In this document: positions 48,889 to 57,655 of the stretch, piece after piece | How the letters are laid out: every line of letters begins with the position of its first letter | How positions within the stretch are numbered: position 1 is the stretch's first letter | Source of the DNA: Phytohabitans suffuscus | GTDB lineage: Bacteria > Actinomycetota > Actinomycetes > Mycobacteriales > Micromonosporaceae | Assembly: GCF_011764565.1 (NCBI RefSeq) | Contig: NZ_AP022871.1 | Coordinates: 6,820,320 to 6,884,319, forward strand | Reading direction: 5' to 3' | DNA: 64,000 bases | The notes under the pieces: generated by a model | What the model was told of the DNA's origin: nothing | The model's input: the letters and a program-made list of their open reading frames with translations, nothing else | The model's database searches: none | Program-made: the position numbers and the translations under genes

Positions 48889-49343
48889 CCGGAAGCTCTC
48901 AATGGAGCTTCGCGGTCAGGGTTGGGCGGATGGCGAGGCGGCCAGGGTCACGGTGCGGCGGCGCCGCCGCCGAAATCACCTGCTTTGTCTCCATTGACCA
49001 GCCGGTACCGATCCCTCGGGCCGTGCGACGGGCGGGCAAATCGGGGTGGAAAACGGCCGGCGGCAGCTCGGGGAGCGACCGGGCGGCTTCCGGCTCGTCC
49101 TCGTTGGATCGCTGAGGCCAGCGGTCACCCTGATGAGGAGGACAAACCAGGCGAATTCGGCGCCTGCCCTCGAACGCGGGGCTCCCGGCAACAGATCGTG
49201 GTATGAAACTGCCCCCAGAGGGGCGGATCCATACCACGATCCACCGAAACCGACACCCAGCCTCCACGCCGGCGCGGACAGACCAGCAGAAGCACAGACA
49301 TCACTGTGGACAGACTCGAACCCTGACCCCGGAAGATCTCCAG
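48889..49343 (+). mobile_element. 435-bp repeat element, copy 3
   Basis: Runs from ccggaagctctcaatggagc to aaccctgaccccggaagatc. Conserved interior blocks include gaggaggacaaaccaggcga and ttcggcgcctgccctcgaac. The GATCGTGG hairpin is at 49194-49241. Confidence 0.8.
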
Positions 49344-49503
49344 ACGGACATTTCCACAGGTCATGGGCCCGCCTCAATTGGCCAGCAGAGTCCTCCAGGG
49401 GCAACGATTCGACACGGACGGTCCGGGCTGCCGCCGATCGAGGGACCCGAATCCGGGGCGGGCCAGATCTTTCGGGCCGTAGTGGTGGCGCTGCCGCCCG
49501 GGT

Positions 49504-49551
49504 GATCGTGGACGTGAGCCGCCCCCACGCGGGCACCCAACGTCCACGATC
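49504..49551. repeat. GATCGTGG hairpin, free copy
   Basis: Perfect 11-bp arms gatcgtggacg / cgtccacgatc with an inner gcccccacgcgggc. Confidence 0.82.
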
Positions 49552-49640
49552 AGCTGGCCAACCAGGACAAACCGGACCCTGGATGCGCTACGGAAACAGG
49601 CCTAGCAGCGCGCCCCGAGCCGTGCCCGCCGGCGGCCCGC

Positions 49641-49759
49641 GCCGGGGCTGCCGCGTCCGTCCACAGTGGCCTCCAGGTCGGGCTGGCGGCATCCGGGCGG
49701 GGGCGTCGCGTCCGTTGGCGGCCTCCGTGCCGGGGTGCCGCGTCCGTCCACAGTGGTCT
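49641..49759 (+). repeat. Imperfect tandem repeat
   Basis: gccgggg(c)tgccgcgtccgtccacagtgg occurs at 49641 and 49729, with a partial unit (gcgtcgcgtccgttgg) between. Confidence 0.6.
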
Positions 49760-49773
49760 GGCCGTAGTCGCTT

Positions 49774-49850
49774 TGAGCTACCGCGATGTCCGTTGTGGTC
49801 CGGACCGTTGCTCCCGCGGCCTCACCTTTCGCGGTGGGCGATCGCGCCGC
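49774..49850 (+). repeat. Module A end fragment
   Basis: gagctaccgcgatgtccg, then tggtccggaccgttgctccc and gcggcctcacctttcgcg match the outer end of module A. A facing fragment with gaccaccgcggacgtcgcgg-like sequence lies at 49995-50032. Confidence 0.55.
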
Positions 49851-50068
49851 CGGCCCCGGCCGGCGGCGGTGTCGTGCCAGGCTTCCTCCGAGCCGGTCCC
49901 GATGCGGGTGCAGGTGAACGCTCAGTGCCGGTTGGTCTGTCCGCTTTTGTCGCAGGAGTCCGGCTCCGAACGCATGATCTGCCGCAGCCGCGGCTCAGGG
50001 TCAGGGCCACCGCGGACGTCGCGGTAGCTCGAACCCTTCGCCTTGGAACCGGGCCGGGTCGCGGCGGG

Positions 50069-50971
50069 TCAGCGGATGCGCAGCGCGCCCGGGCCGGCGC
50101 CCTTCATCGAGCGGCGCAGGTCCTGGTCGCTGATCCAGAGGAAGCACTGCACGCCGCGGTCGCCGTCGGCCCACTCGTCCTCGTCGGGGAAGTAGATGAT
50201 CGTGCCGGTGCGGAACTTGAGGTTGCCGTCGTTGGGGACCTTGGCCCACTTCGCGATGACCACGCGGCAGCCGTCGTGGGCGCGCTGGGTGTTCTTCTCG
50301 AAGTCGGCGTACGAGGTCTCCGGCGCGGTCCACACGCCCGCGTACTCGGCGCCGTGGGCGGTGCCGCAGGTGACCGCGTTCATGGCGCTGATGTCGCGGT
50401 TGCCGTTGGTCAGCACGGCGCGGAAGCAACCGTACGCCACGGGGAACGATGCCTTCAGGATGTCCTTGAGGCTGCCCGAGCGGCGGGAGATCTCGTCGGA
50501 GTCGAGCGACTGGATCTCGGCGACGTCGCAGCGGAACCACCGGCTGCCGCCCTCCCACGCCTCCTTGGCGGGGTAGTAGACGAACACGTCGAGGCGGCCG
50601 CCGCGCCAGTCGGCGCCCACGTACTCGTTGACCTTCTTGTTGCACTCCTCGAAGGCCTTGCGCCCGCCCGGCGACCCGGCCTCGGGCGGTGTCGTGGCCT
50701 CCTTCTCCGAGCCGGTGAACTCGCCGACGAACACCGTCTCGTAGTGGTGCTCGGTGGCGCAGTCGATCGGCTTGTAGAGCTCCCGGGAGATGAACCGCTC
50801 CTCGGGCAGCGACAGGTGGCACACGCCCGACTCCGGCACGAAAGACGTCGCCTCGGGCTGCGCCTTCCAGTCGTCGGTGAGGTCACCGTCGACGCCCGCC
50901 GGGTTGGCGCAGCCGACAAGCAGCGTCGCCAACAGACCACCCAGAACCGCTACGCCCACCACGCGTCGCAT
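50069..50971 (-). CDS. Septum-formation-family lipoprotein
   Basis: 300 residues. MRRVVGVAVLGGLLATLLVGC is a lipoprotein signal peptide with lipobox LVGC. Two repeated domains follow, each with paired Cys and a C-x-x-x-H pattern (YKPIDCATEHHYETVFVGEF; NAVTCGTAHGAEYAGVW), as in the septum formation family common in actinobacteria. It is expected outside the membrane, anchored by lipid. ATG 50971 has GGAGGG upstream. The name is from the family only; a direct role in division is not shown. It is divergent from rpe. Confidence 0.75.
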   Translation of the reverse strand: MRRVVGVAVLGGLLATLLVGCANPAGVDGDLTDDWKAQPEATSFVPESGVCHLSLPEERFISRELYKPIDCATEHHYETVFVGEFTGSEKEATTPPEAGSPGGRKAFEECNKKVNEYVGADWRGGRLDVFVYYPAKEAWEGGSRWFRCDVAEIQSLDSDEISRRSGSLKDILKASFPVAYGCFRAVLTNGNRDISAMNAVTCGTAHGAEYAGVWTAPETSYADFEKNTQRAHDGCRVVIAKWAKVPNDGNLKFRTGTIIYFPDEDEWADGDRGVQCFLWISDQDLRRSMKGAGPGALRIR

Positions 50972-51033
50972 CTTTTGCCCTCCCCAGGGTCCGCGCGCTC
51001 GGCCACACCATACGTCACCCGCGCCACCAACCG

Positions 51034-51063
51034 TTGCCAACAGCCGCCCCCGCTCCGTACACT
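51034..51063 (+). promoter_or_regulatory. rpe promoter giving a probable leaderless transcript
   Basis: TTGCCA (51034-51039), 18-bp spacer, TACACT (51058-51063). The predicted start point, about 51070, coincides with the rpe GTG at 51071. Confidence 0.65.
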
Positions 51064-51070
51064 GTCGGAG

Positions 51071-51751
51071 GTGAGCGCACCATCGCCGGTCGTCGCGCCG
51101 AGCATCCTCGCCGCCGACTTCGCCCGCCTCGCCGACGAGGTCCGCGCCGTCGAAGACGCCGCCGACTGGCTGCACGTCGATGTCATGGACAACCATTTCG
51201 TGCCCAACCTGACCATCGGCCTGCCGGTGGTGCAGAGCCTGCGGGCGGTGACCGCGATCCCGTTCGACGTGCACCTGATGATCGAGGATCCGCGCCGGTG
51301 GGCACCGGGCTACGCGGACGCGGGCGCCTACAACGTGACCTTCCACGCCGAGGCCTCCGACAACCCGGTGTCCCTGGCCAAGGACCTGCGCGCCGCGGGG
51401 GCCAAGGCGGGGCTGGCGATCGACCGCGACACGCCGATCGAGCCCTACCTCGACCTGCTGCCCAGCTTCGACACCCTGCTGATCATGACGATCAAGGCCG
51501 GGTTCGGCGGGCAGAAGTTCATCCCCGCCATGCTCGACAAGGTCGCCACCGCCCGCCGGCACGTCGCCGCCGGCCACCTAGAGCTGCGCATCGAGGTCGA
51601 CGGCGGGATCGGCGAGGACACGATCGCCCAGGCCGCCGGGGCGGGCGCCGACGCGTTCGTGGCGGGCACCGCCGTCTACAGCGCCGAGGACCCGGCCGAG
51701 GCCGTTCGCAAGCTGCGCGGCATCGCCGCCCGGGCCATGGCCGAGCCGTGA
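51071..51751 (+). CDS. rpe: Ribulose-phosphate 3-epimerase
   Basis: 226 residues, TIM barrel. APSILAADFARLADEV, WLHVDVMDNHFVPNLTIG (metal His and Asp), FDVHLMIEDPRRWAPGY, MTIKAGFGGQKF and IEVDGGIGEDT are intact. It interconverts ribulose-5-phosphate and xylulose-5-phosphate in the pentose phosphate pathway, which also supplies the riboflavin precursor. The variant MTIKAGFGGQ replaces the usual MSVNPGFGGQ, a change I note without interpreting. Its stop overlaps the next gene start by four bases. Confidence 0.95.
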   Translation: MSAPSPVVAPSILAADFARLADEVRAVEDAADWLHVDVMDNHFVPNLTIGLPVVQSLRAVTAIPFDVHLMIEDPRRWAPGYADAGAYNVTFHAEASDNPVSLAKDLRAAGAKAGLAIDRDTPIEPYLDLLPSFDTLLIMTIKAGFGGQKFIPAMLDKVATARRHVAAGHLELRIEVDGGIGEDTIAQAAGAGADAFVAGTAVYSAEDPAEAVRKLRGIAARAMAEP

Positions 51752-52710
51752 CAGACCCGGCCGCGGAGCGGCCCGACCTGATCCTGGTCGTCGACGACGA
51801 CCAGGACATCGCGCGCTTCGTGAGCGTCAACCTCAAGATCCACGGCTTCGAGGTCGTGCTGGCCGGCGACGGGCAGGAGGCGCTGGATCTCGTCGAGCGG
51901 CGCCACCCCGACCTGGCCGTGGTCGACCTGATGATGCCGCGCATGGACGGGCTGGAGCTGACCCGCCGCCTCCGGGCCAACCCGATGACCTCCGCGCTCC
52001 CGGTGATCATGCTGACCGCCAAGGGCATGACCGTCGACAAGGTGGTCGGCCTCACCGCCGGCGCCGACGACTACCTGGTCAAGCCGTTCGACACGCTGGA
52101 GCTGATCGCCCGGGTCCGCTCCACGCTCCGGCGCAACCAGGAGTTTCGCGAGGTCTCGCCGCTCACCGGCCTGCCCGGCAACACCCGCGTGCGCCGCGAG
52201 ATCCTCGACCGGATGCGCAGCGGCAGCGACTACGCGGTCGGCTACGTCGACGTCGACCGGTTCAAGAGCGTCAACGACGTGTACGGGTTCGAGCGCGGCG
52301 ACGAGTTCATCACCGCGCTGGCCCGCAGCATGCACCGCGCGGTGGTGTCGGCGGGGCTGCCGCCGGCGTTCCTGGGCCACATCGGCGGCGACGACTTCGT
52401 GATCGTCTGCCACCCCGACCAGATCCTGCCGCTGACCCAGCAGGCCGTGGTCGACTTCGAGCAGGCCGCCGACGAGCTGTACGACCCCGAGCACGCCAAG
52501 CGCGGCTACATCCTCGTGCCCGACCGCCGGGGCAACCTGCAGAAGGCCGCGCTCGTGACGCTCTCGGTGGGCGTGGCCCAGTCCACGGCGACCGGCCGCA
52601 AGTACACCGACCCGCGCGAGGTCATCGCGGTCGCCTCCGAGATGAAGAAGGTCGCGAAGAACCAGCCCGGGTCGTACATCGCCGTGGACCGTCGCAAAGC
52701 GGAGTCCTGA
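51748..52710 (+). CDS. Response regulator with GGDEF-like output domain
   Basis: 320 residues. A receiver domain (LILVVDDDQDIARF, phospho-acceptor D60 in VVDLMMPRMDG, MLTAKG, KPFDTLELIARV) is joined to a GGDEF domain (YVDVDRFKSVNDVYGFERGDE). The signature reads GGDDF (from about residue 213) instead of GGDEF/GGEEF, and no RxxD inhibitory site precedes it. Catalytic activity is therefore uncertain: it may be a weak cyclase or a c-di-GMP/GTP-binding output. Co-translated with rpe. No histidine kinase is adjacent. BldD, a c-di-GMP receptor, is encoded 25 kb away. Confidence 0.88.
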   Translation: MTDPAAERPDLILVVDDDQDIARFVSVNLKIHGFEVVLAGDGQEALDLVERRHPDLAVVDLMMPRMDGLELTRRLRANPMTSALPVIMLTAKGMTVDKVVGLTAGADDYLVKPFDTLELIARVRSTLRRNQEFREVSPLTGLPGNTRVRREILDRMRSGSDYAVGYVDVDRFKSVNDVYGFERGDEFITALARSMHRAVVSAGLPPAFLGHIGGDDFVIVCHPDQILPLTQQAVVDFEQAADELYDPEHAKRGYILVPDRRGNLQKAALVTLSVGVAQSTATGRKYTDPREVIAVASEMKKVAKNQPGSYIAVDRRKAES

Positions 52711-52893
52711 CCCGCGCCCGCGACTACTCCTCGGTAAAAAGATCTTGGCGTTCTCTTTGAACTCACCCCCCGACCCGCTCGTCATTCGGGCGTGCCTCTG
52801 AAAGGCACATACGCCTTCGTGATGAGGGAAGGACGTGAATCGGAGAATGGCCGAACATCGCCCAACCGGTAACGGAGTACGCGGTGATGGAGC

Positions 52894-53576
52894 GTGACCG
52901 ACGACACAACTGTCCTATTGTCTGATCCGCGTATCGCCGCAATCGCACTCGGGAATTCGGACGAGCCGCTCGTCGACCTGCGCAACGTCCCGGAAGTGGT
53001 GGTGGACGGGCGCCTGGCCGACGCCGCCGGTGCCTACGCCCAGCTGCGGGAGGGAGTGGTCTCGCGCCTGCTGGACGCGCACCGGCTGCTTCCCCGGGGG
53101 CTGGGCTTCCTGGTCACCGAGGCGTACCGCCCGCTCGACCGGCAGCAGGCCATCTTCGACGAGTACCGCGACGAGCTGCGGCGCCGCCGGGCGGAGTGGG
53201 ACGACCAGCGGCTGTTCGTGGAGGCGAGCAAGTTCGTGTCGCCCGTGGGGTCGCCCCGCACAGCACCGGTGGGGCGCTGGACGTGACGCTCTGCGCCGAG
53301 GGCGGCGAGGAGCTCGACATGGGTACCGCCATCGACGCCACTCCGATCGCCAGCGACAACGCGTGTTTCACCGCGGCGACCAACATTTCCGCGCGGGCGC
53401 AGCGCCACCGGCGGATCCTTTCCGCGGTGCTTGTCCGGGCCGGTTTCGTGAATTACCCGACGGAATGGTGGCACTGGTCTTTCGGCGACCGGTACTGGGC
53501 CCACGTGACCGGTGCCGACCGGACCCGGTACGGCCCGACGGAATTCACGTCCGCGGCCAAGAAGAACGGCTGTTAG
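52894..53576 (+). CDS. VanX-like D-alanyl-D-alanine dipeptidase, M15 family (frameshifted in this sequence)
   Basis: A missing G in the run at 53247-53250 splits the gene; restored, FVSPVGVAPHSTGGALDVTL is continuous and the product is about 227 residues. Zinc motifs are HSTGGALD (His, Asp) and EWWHWSFGD (catalytic Glu, His), and FLVTEAYRPLDRQQAIFDEY supplies the substrate Arg. No signal peptide, so cytoplasmic as VanX. It would cleave D-Ala-D-Ala; no vanHA genes are adjacent, so peptidoglycan recycling is as likely as resistance. The 5' end is less GC-rich than neighbours. Confidence 0.86.
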
Positions 53577-53593
53577 CTTTCCTCCCGGTTGGG

Positions 53594-53625
53594 TCCGGGG
53601 CCGGCGAGTCGCCGCCGGCCCCGGA
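53594..53625 (+). terminator. Terminator after the dipeptidase gene
   Basis: Perfect 13-bp stem tccggggccggcg / cgccggccccgga with a six-base loop, followed by TTTAC. It lies 18 bases after the stop. Confidence 0.8.
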
Positions 53626-53799
53626 TTTACCGTGCCGAATTCCCACACCATTCCGCGAAAGACGATGCCCGATGTATACGATTTGTCACCGTATAGGTAG
53701 ATAAGGGCGAGTGGTGCCACCGGTGTGATGTTGGCCGCGTCATGTAGTGCGGCGGCCTCACAAGCGTGTAAGACTCGATGGGTAACCCACCACGCGCTG

Positions 53800-53937
53800 G
53801 CGGGGCTCGGTGAAATTCCGAACCGGCGGTGATCCGGGCGTCAAGCCCGGAGAGCCCGCGACCCGGTCGTAGCCAACGGCCGGTGGACCTGGTGTGACTC
53901 CAGGGCCGACGGTCAAAGTCCGGATGGGAGTTAGCGC
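53800..53937 (+). ncRNA. FMN riboswitch (RFN element)
   Basis: Hallmark conserved stretches are present in order: ggggctcggtgaaattccg, aaccggcggtgat, agcccgcgacccg, tggacctggtgtgactccag, ggccgacggtcaaagtc and cggatgggagttagcgc. It lies 117 bases before ribD and should shut off the riboflavin operon when FMN is abundant. The sequence after it has no strong terminator hairpin with a U-run, so sequestration of the ribD ribosome binding site is plausible. Confidence 0.95.
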
Positions 53938-54053
53938 GCGGGACGGAGGCACCCCTGGATGGGGTCGGTCCACCGACGCCACCGGAAACTGCCGCCCCCA
54001 ACGCCACCCCATCTCCCTGCCCGCGCATCCGCAGGCTCGGAGAAGGGACGCCC

Positions 54054-55108
54054 ATGGCGAGCGTTGACGAGGCGATGAGCCGCGCGATCGCGCTGGCCGC
54101 CCGCGGGCTCGGCACCACGAGTCCCAACCCCGTCGTCGGCTGCGTCATCCTCGACAAGCAGGGCGACGTGGTGGGCGAGGGCTTCCACGCGTACGCGGGC
54201 GGACCGCACGCCGAGATCGTCGCGCTGGCCCAGGCGGGGGAGCGGGCCCGCGGCGGCACCGCCGTCGTCACCCTGGAGCCCTGCGACCACACCGGCCGTA
54301 CCGGGCCCTGCACGGTCGCGCTCATCCGCGCCGGCGTGGCACGGGTCGTGGTCGCGGTCGCGGATCCCAACCCGCTCGCCGGCGGGGGCGTCGACACGCT
54401 CCGCAAGGCCGGCGTCGAGGTGGTCACCGGCGTGCGCGAGGGTGAGGCCGAGCAGGGCAACGTGGCGTGGCTGACCGCGGTGCGCCGGGGCTGGCCGTAC
54501 GTGATCTGGAAGTACGCGGCCACGCTCGACGGCCGCTCCGCCGCGATCGACGGCACCAGCATGTGGATCACGTCCGAGGCGGCCCGGATGGACGTGCACA
54601 AGCTGCGCGGCACCGTCGACGCGGTCGTCGTGGGGGTCGGCACCGTCCTGGCCGACGACTCCCGGCTCACCGCGCGCAACCTGCGCGACGGCACCCTCAA
54701 CATCCGGCAGCCGCTGCGCGTGGTCGTCGACTCCACCGGTCGTACCCCGAGAAAGCCCGCGTGCGCGACGGCGCCGCGCCCACCTGGGTGGTCACCTCGG
54801 CGGAGGTCGGGGCGGGTCCGGACGGCCGGGTCGACCTCGCCGCGCTGCTCGCGGGCCTCTACCGCCGCGGCGTGCGGGCCGCCCTGCTGGAGGGCGGGCC
54901 GACGCTCGCCGGCGGCTTCCTCGCCGCCGGCCTCATCGACAAGATCATCGGGTACGTCGCGCCGAAGCTGCTCGGCGCCGGATCCCCCGCGCTCGCCGAC
55001 GCGGGCGTGCACACCATCACCGAGGCCATCGACCTGGACTACACGCAGATCACCCAGGTCGGTCCGGACCTGCGCTTCACCGCGACACCGCGCAAGAGGG
55101 AGGGCTGA
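54054..55108 (+). CDS. ribD: Bifunctional riboflavin deaminase/reductase RibD (frameshifted in this sequence)
   Basis: A missing C in the run at 54745-54748 splits the gene; restored, VVDSTGRTPEKARVRDG is continuous and the product is about 351 residues. The deaminase domain has the zinc site GGPHAEIVAL and LEPCDHTGRTGPCT. The reductase domain has WKYAATLDGRSAAIDGTSMW, VGVGTVLADDSRLTAR and LLEGGPTLAGGFLAAGL. It performs steps two and three of riboflavin synthesis. First gene after the FMN riboswitch. Confidence 0.95.
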
Positions 55109-55110
55109 CA

Positions 55111-55704
55111 ATGTTCACGGGGATTGTCGAGGAGCTGGGCGAGGTCGTCCGCCTGGACTGGCACGGCGACGGAGGTGTCGCCGCACTGCGCGGCCCGCTC
55201 GTCGCCTCCGGTGCCGGGCCGGGCGACTCGATCGCGGTCAACGGCGTGTGCCTGACGGTCGTCGAGGTCGACGCCGGCGGGTTCACGGTCGACGTGATGA
55301 AGGAGACCTTCGACCGCAGCGCGCTCGGCACGCTCGCTCCCGGCGACCCGGTCAACCTCGAACGCGCCGCCACGCTCAGCACCCGCCTGGGCGGCCACCT
55401 GGTGCAGGGGCATGTCGACGGGGTCGGGCGGATCGTGTCCCGGACGCCCGGAGATCGGTGGGAAGACGTCACGATCGAACTTCCGCCGGGTCTTACCCGT
55501 TACGTGGTGGAAAAGGGGTCGATCACCGTCGACGGGGTATCGCTGACCGTCGTCGCGGTGGACGACTCGACGTTCGCGGTGAGCCTGATACCCACAACGC
55601 TCGCGCTCACCACTCTCGGGCGCAAAGGCGCTGGAGACCTGGTCAACCTGGAGGTCGACGTGATCGGCAAGTACGTGGAGAAGCTCATGGGGGTAGACCG
55701 GTGA
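55111..55704 (+). CDS. ribE: Riboflavin synthase alpha chain
   Basis: 197 residues made of two lumazine-binding barrels. MFTGIVEELGEVV begins the first, with SIAVNGVCLTVVEV and GDPVNLERAATLSTRLGGHLVQGHVDG. The second repeats the pattern with GSITVDGVSLTVVAVDD and IPTTLALTTLG. It dismutates two lumazines to riboflavin. Two bases separate it from ribD, and its stop overlaps the ribBA GTG. Confidence 0.97.
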   Translation: MFTGIVEELGEVVRLDWHGDGGVAALRGPLVASGAGPGDSIAVNGVCLTVVEVDAGGFTVDVMKETFDRSALGTLAPGDPVNLERAATLSTRLGGHLVQGHVDGVGRIVSRTPGDRWEDVTIELPPGLTRYVVEKGSITVDGVSLTVVAVDDSTFAVSLIPTTLALTTLGRKGAGDLVNLEVDVIGKYVEKLMGVDR

Positions 55705-56926
55705 ACACGATCGAGGAGGCCATCGCCGAGTTCGCCGCGGGTCGAGCCGTGATCGTGGTGGACGACGAGGACCGCGAGAACGAGGGTGACCTGATCTTCG
55801 CGGCCGAGCTGGCCACGCCGGAGCTGATGGCGTTCATGGTCCGCTACACCTCCGGGTACGTCTGCGCGCCGATCACCGAGGCCGACGCCGACCGGCTCGA
55901 GCTGCCCCCGATGTACCACGTAAACCAGGACAAAAGGGGCACGGCGTACACGGTGACGGTCGACGCGCGGGAGGGCGTGAGCACCGGCATCTCGGCCGCC
56001 GACCGGGCCCGCACCGTGCGGCTACTCGCCGACCCCGCCACCGACGCCCCCAGCTCAGCCGCCCCGGCCACGTCGTACCGCTGCGCGCCAGGAACGGCGG
56101 CGTGCTGCGCCGCCCCGGCCACACCGAGGCCACCATCGACCTGGCCGTGCTCGCCGGCCTGCGCCCCGCCGGCGTGCTCTGCGAGCTGGTCAACGACGAC
56201 GGCACGATGATGCGCCTGCCCGAGCTGGAGAAGTTCGCGGTGGAGCACCACCTCACGATCGTCACGATCGCCGACCTCGTCGAGTACCGCCGCCGCAACG
56301 AGATCCAGGTCGAGCGGGTCGCCGAGGCCCGCCTGCCCACCCCGCACGGCGTGTTCCGGGCGGTCGGCTACCGCGCCGAGCTCGACCCGGAGGCCGAGCA
56401 CGTGGCACTGGTGTACGGCGACCTCGGCGACGGCGAGGACGTGCTGGTCCGCGCCCACTCCGAGTGCCTGACCGGCGACGTCTTCGGCTCGCTGCGCTGC
56501 GACTGCGGCCCGCAGCTGGAGGCCGCCCTGGCGAGGGTCGCCGCCGAGGGCCGCGGCGTGGTGCTCTACATGCGCGGGCACGAGGGCCGGGGGATCGGGC
56601 TGCTGCACAAGCTGCAGGCGTACCAGCTGCAGGACCTCGGACGGGACACTGTGGACGCCAACCTGGAGCTGGGCCTGCCGGCCGACGCGCGGGACTACGG
56701 CGCCGGCGCGCAGATCCTGTACGACCTGGGCGTGCGCTCGATGCGCCTGCTCACCAACAACCCGGCCAAGCGCGCCGGGCTCTCCGGACACGGCCTGCGC
56801 ATCGTCGGCCGCGAGTCCCTGCCCATCCGGCCGCACCCGGAGAACGTGCGCTACCTGCGTACGAAGCGCGACCGCATGGGCCACATCCTGGACGGCCTCG
56901 GCGACATGGTGGAGGGTTCCGCTTAG
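55701..56926 (+). CDS. ribBA: DHBP synthase/GTP cyclohydrolase II fusion (frameshifted in this sequence)
   Basis: A missing C in the run at 56047-56051 splits the gene; restored, ATDAPQLSRPGHVVPLRARN is continuous and the product is about 408 residues. The DHBP synthase half has IVVDDEDRENEGDLIFAAE and GRPGHTEATIDL-like RRPGHTEATIDLA. The cyclohydrolase half has the zinc Cys set in HSECLTGDVFGSLRCDCG and YMRGHEGRGIGLLHK. Both initial reactions of riboflavin synthesis are in one protein. Confidence 0.95.
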
Positions 56927-57400
56927 ATGGCTGGTTACGGTGAACCGGACGTGTCCACTGTGGATGCGCATGGGCTGACCGTCGGTATCGTCGCCGCCCG
57001 CTGGCACGGCGAGCTGACCGACCACATGCTGGCCCGCGCGATCGAGGCCGCCAAGGCCTGCGGCGCGGCCGACATCGCGGTGGCGAGGGTGGCCGGCTCG
57101 GTCGAGCTGCCGGTGGTCGCCCAGGCCCTGGCCCGCAGGTGCGACGTGGTGGTGGCGCTGGGCGTGGTGGTACGCGGCGCCACGGCCCACTTCGACTATG
57201 TCTGCAAGTCGGTGACCGAGGGCCTGACCCGGGTGGCGCTGGACGAGGCCACCCCGGTCGCCCACGGCGTGCTGACGGTCAACACGATCGAGCAGGCCCG
57301 CGACCGCGCCGGCCTGCCCGGATCGGCCGAGGACAAGGGCTGGTCCGCGACGGTCGCCGCCCTGGACGCGGCCCTGGCGATCCGCGCCCTGTCCCCGTAG
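56927..57400 (+). CDS. ribH: 6,7-dimethyl-8-ribityllumazine synthase
   Basis: 157 residues. VGIVAARWHGELTDHML, ARVAGSVELPVVAQALA, ALGVVVRGATAHFDYVCKSVTEGL with the catalytic His, and HGVLTVNTIEQARDRAG match the family. It condenses the ribitylaminouracil with DHBP and usually forms capsid-like cages. ATG 56927 directly follows the ribBA stop. It is the last gene of the operon, followed by a hairpin. Confidence 0.97.
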   Translation: MAGYGEPDVSTVDAHGLTVGIVAARWHGELTDHMLARAIEAAKACGAADIAVARVAGSVELPVVAQALARRCDVVVALGVVVRGATAHFDYVCKSVTEGLTRVALDEATPVAHGVLTVNTIEQARDRAGLPGSAEDKGWSATVAALDAALAIRALSP

Positions 57401-57446
57401 CGGTCCACAACCAGACCCGAGACGGGGTAGCTCGCGCAAGGTCTCC

Positions 57447-57476
57447 GAAGCTGGGCGCACCGACGCGCCCAGCTTC
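57447..57476. terminator. Hairpin after ribH (TGGGCGC type)
   Basis: Perfect 12-bp arms gaagctgggcgc / gcgcccagcttc with loop accgac, 46 bases after ribH and facing the end of the ABC operon. It is related to hairpins at 10117 and 18411, so it may be a repeat that serves as a terminator. Confidence 0.65.
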
Positions 57477-57533
57477 AGAGCTTCCGGGATCAGGATCTCC
57501 GGTCGGTCTGGACCGGATCGTCGAGGCTGGCGT

Positions 57534-57655
57534 GATCGTGGACCTCGACTGCCCCTACGAGGGCGGTCCACGCCCACGATCACCGCGGCACCGAAACCTG
57601 ATCCCCACTCTCCACCTCGAGCGGACAAACCAGACCCTGACCCCGGAAGATCTCT
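57534..57655 (+). repeat. Shortened 435-bp element with GATCGTGG hairpin
   Basis: Hairpin gatcgtgg ... ccacgatc (57534-57581, inner ctgcccctacgagggcg), followed by ccgaaacctgatccccac and gcggacaaaccagaccctga, then ccccggaagatctc, the right end of the larger element. Its end abuts the stop codon of the ABC ATPase gene. Confidence 0.7.

Larger units (their letters stand above)
47612..50068. other. 2.4-kb gap of interspersed repeats; no gene supported
   Basis: Open frames here change between repeat copies and have no ribosome binding sites or family features. Contents in order: a 40-bp direct repeat pair (47747-47858), two copies of the 435-bp element (47932-48352, 48889-49343), two free GATCGTGG hairpins (48693, 49504), a tandem repeat (49641-49759), and fragments of module A facing each other (49774-49850, 49995-50032). 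48360-48690 and 48745-48885 show nothing I recognise. Confidence 0.65.

Noticed and set aside
43655..49343. Retron or diversity-generating element
   Set aside because: Structured repeats suggested it, but no reverse transcriptase or template/variable repeat pair is present.
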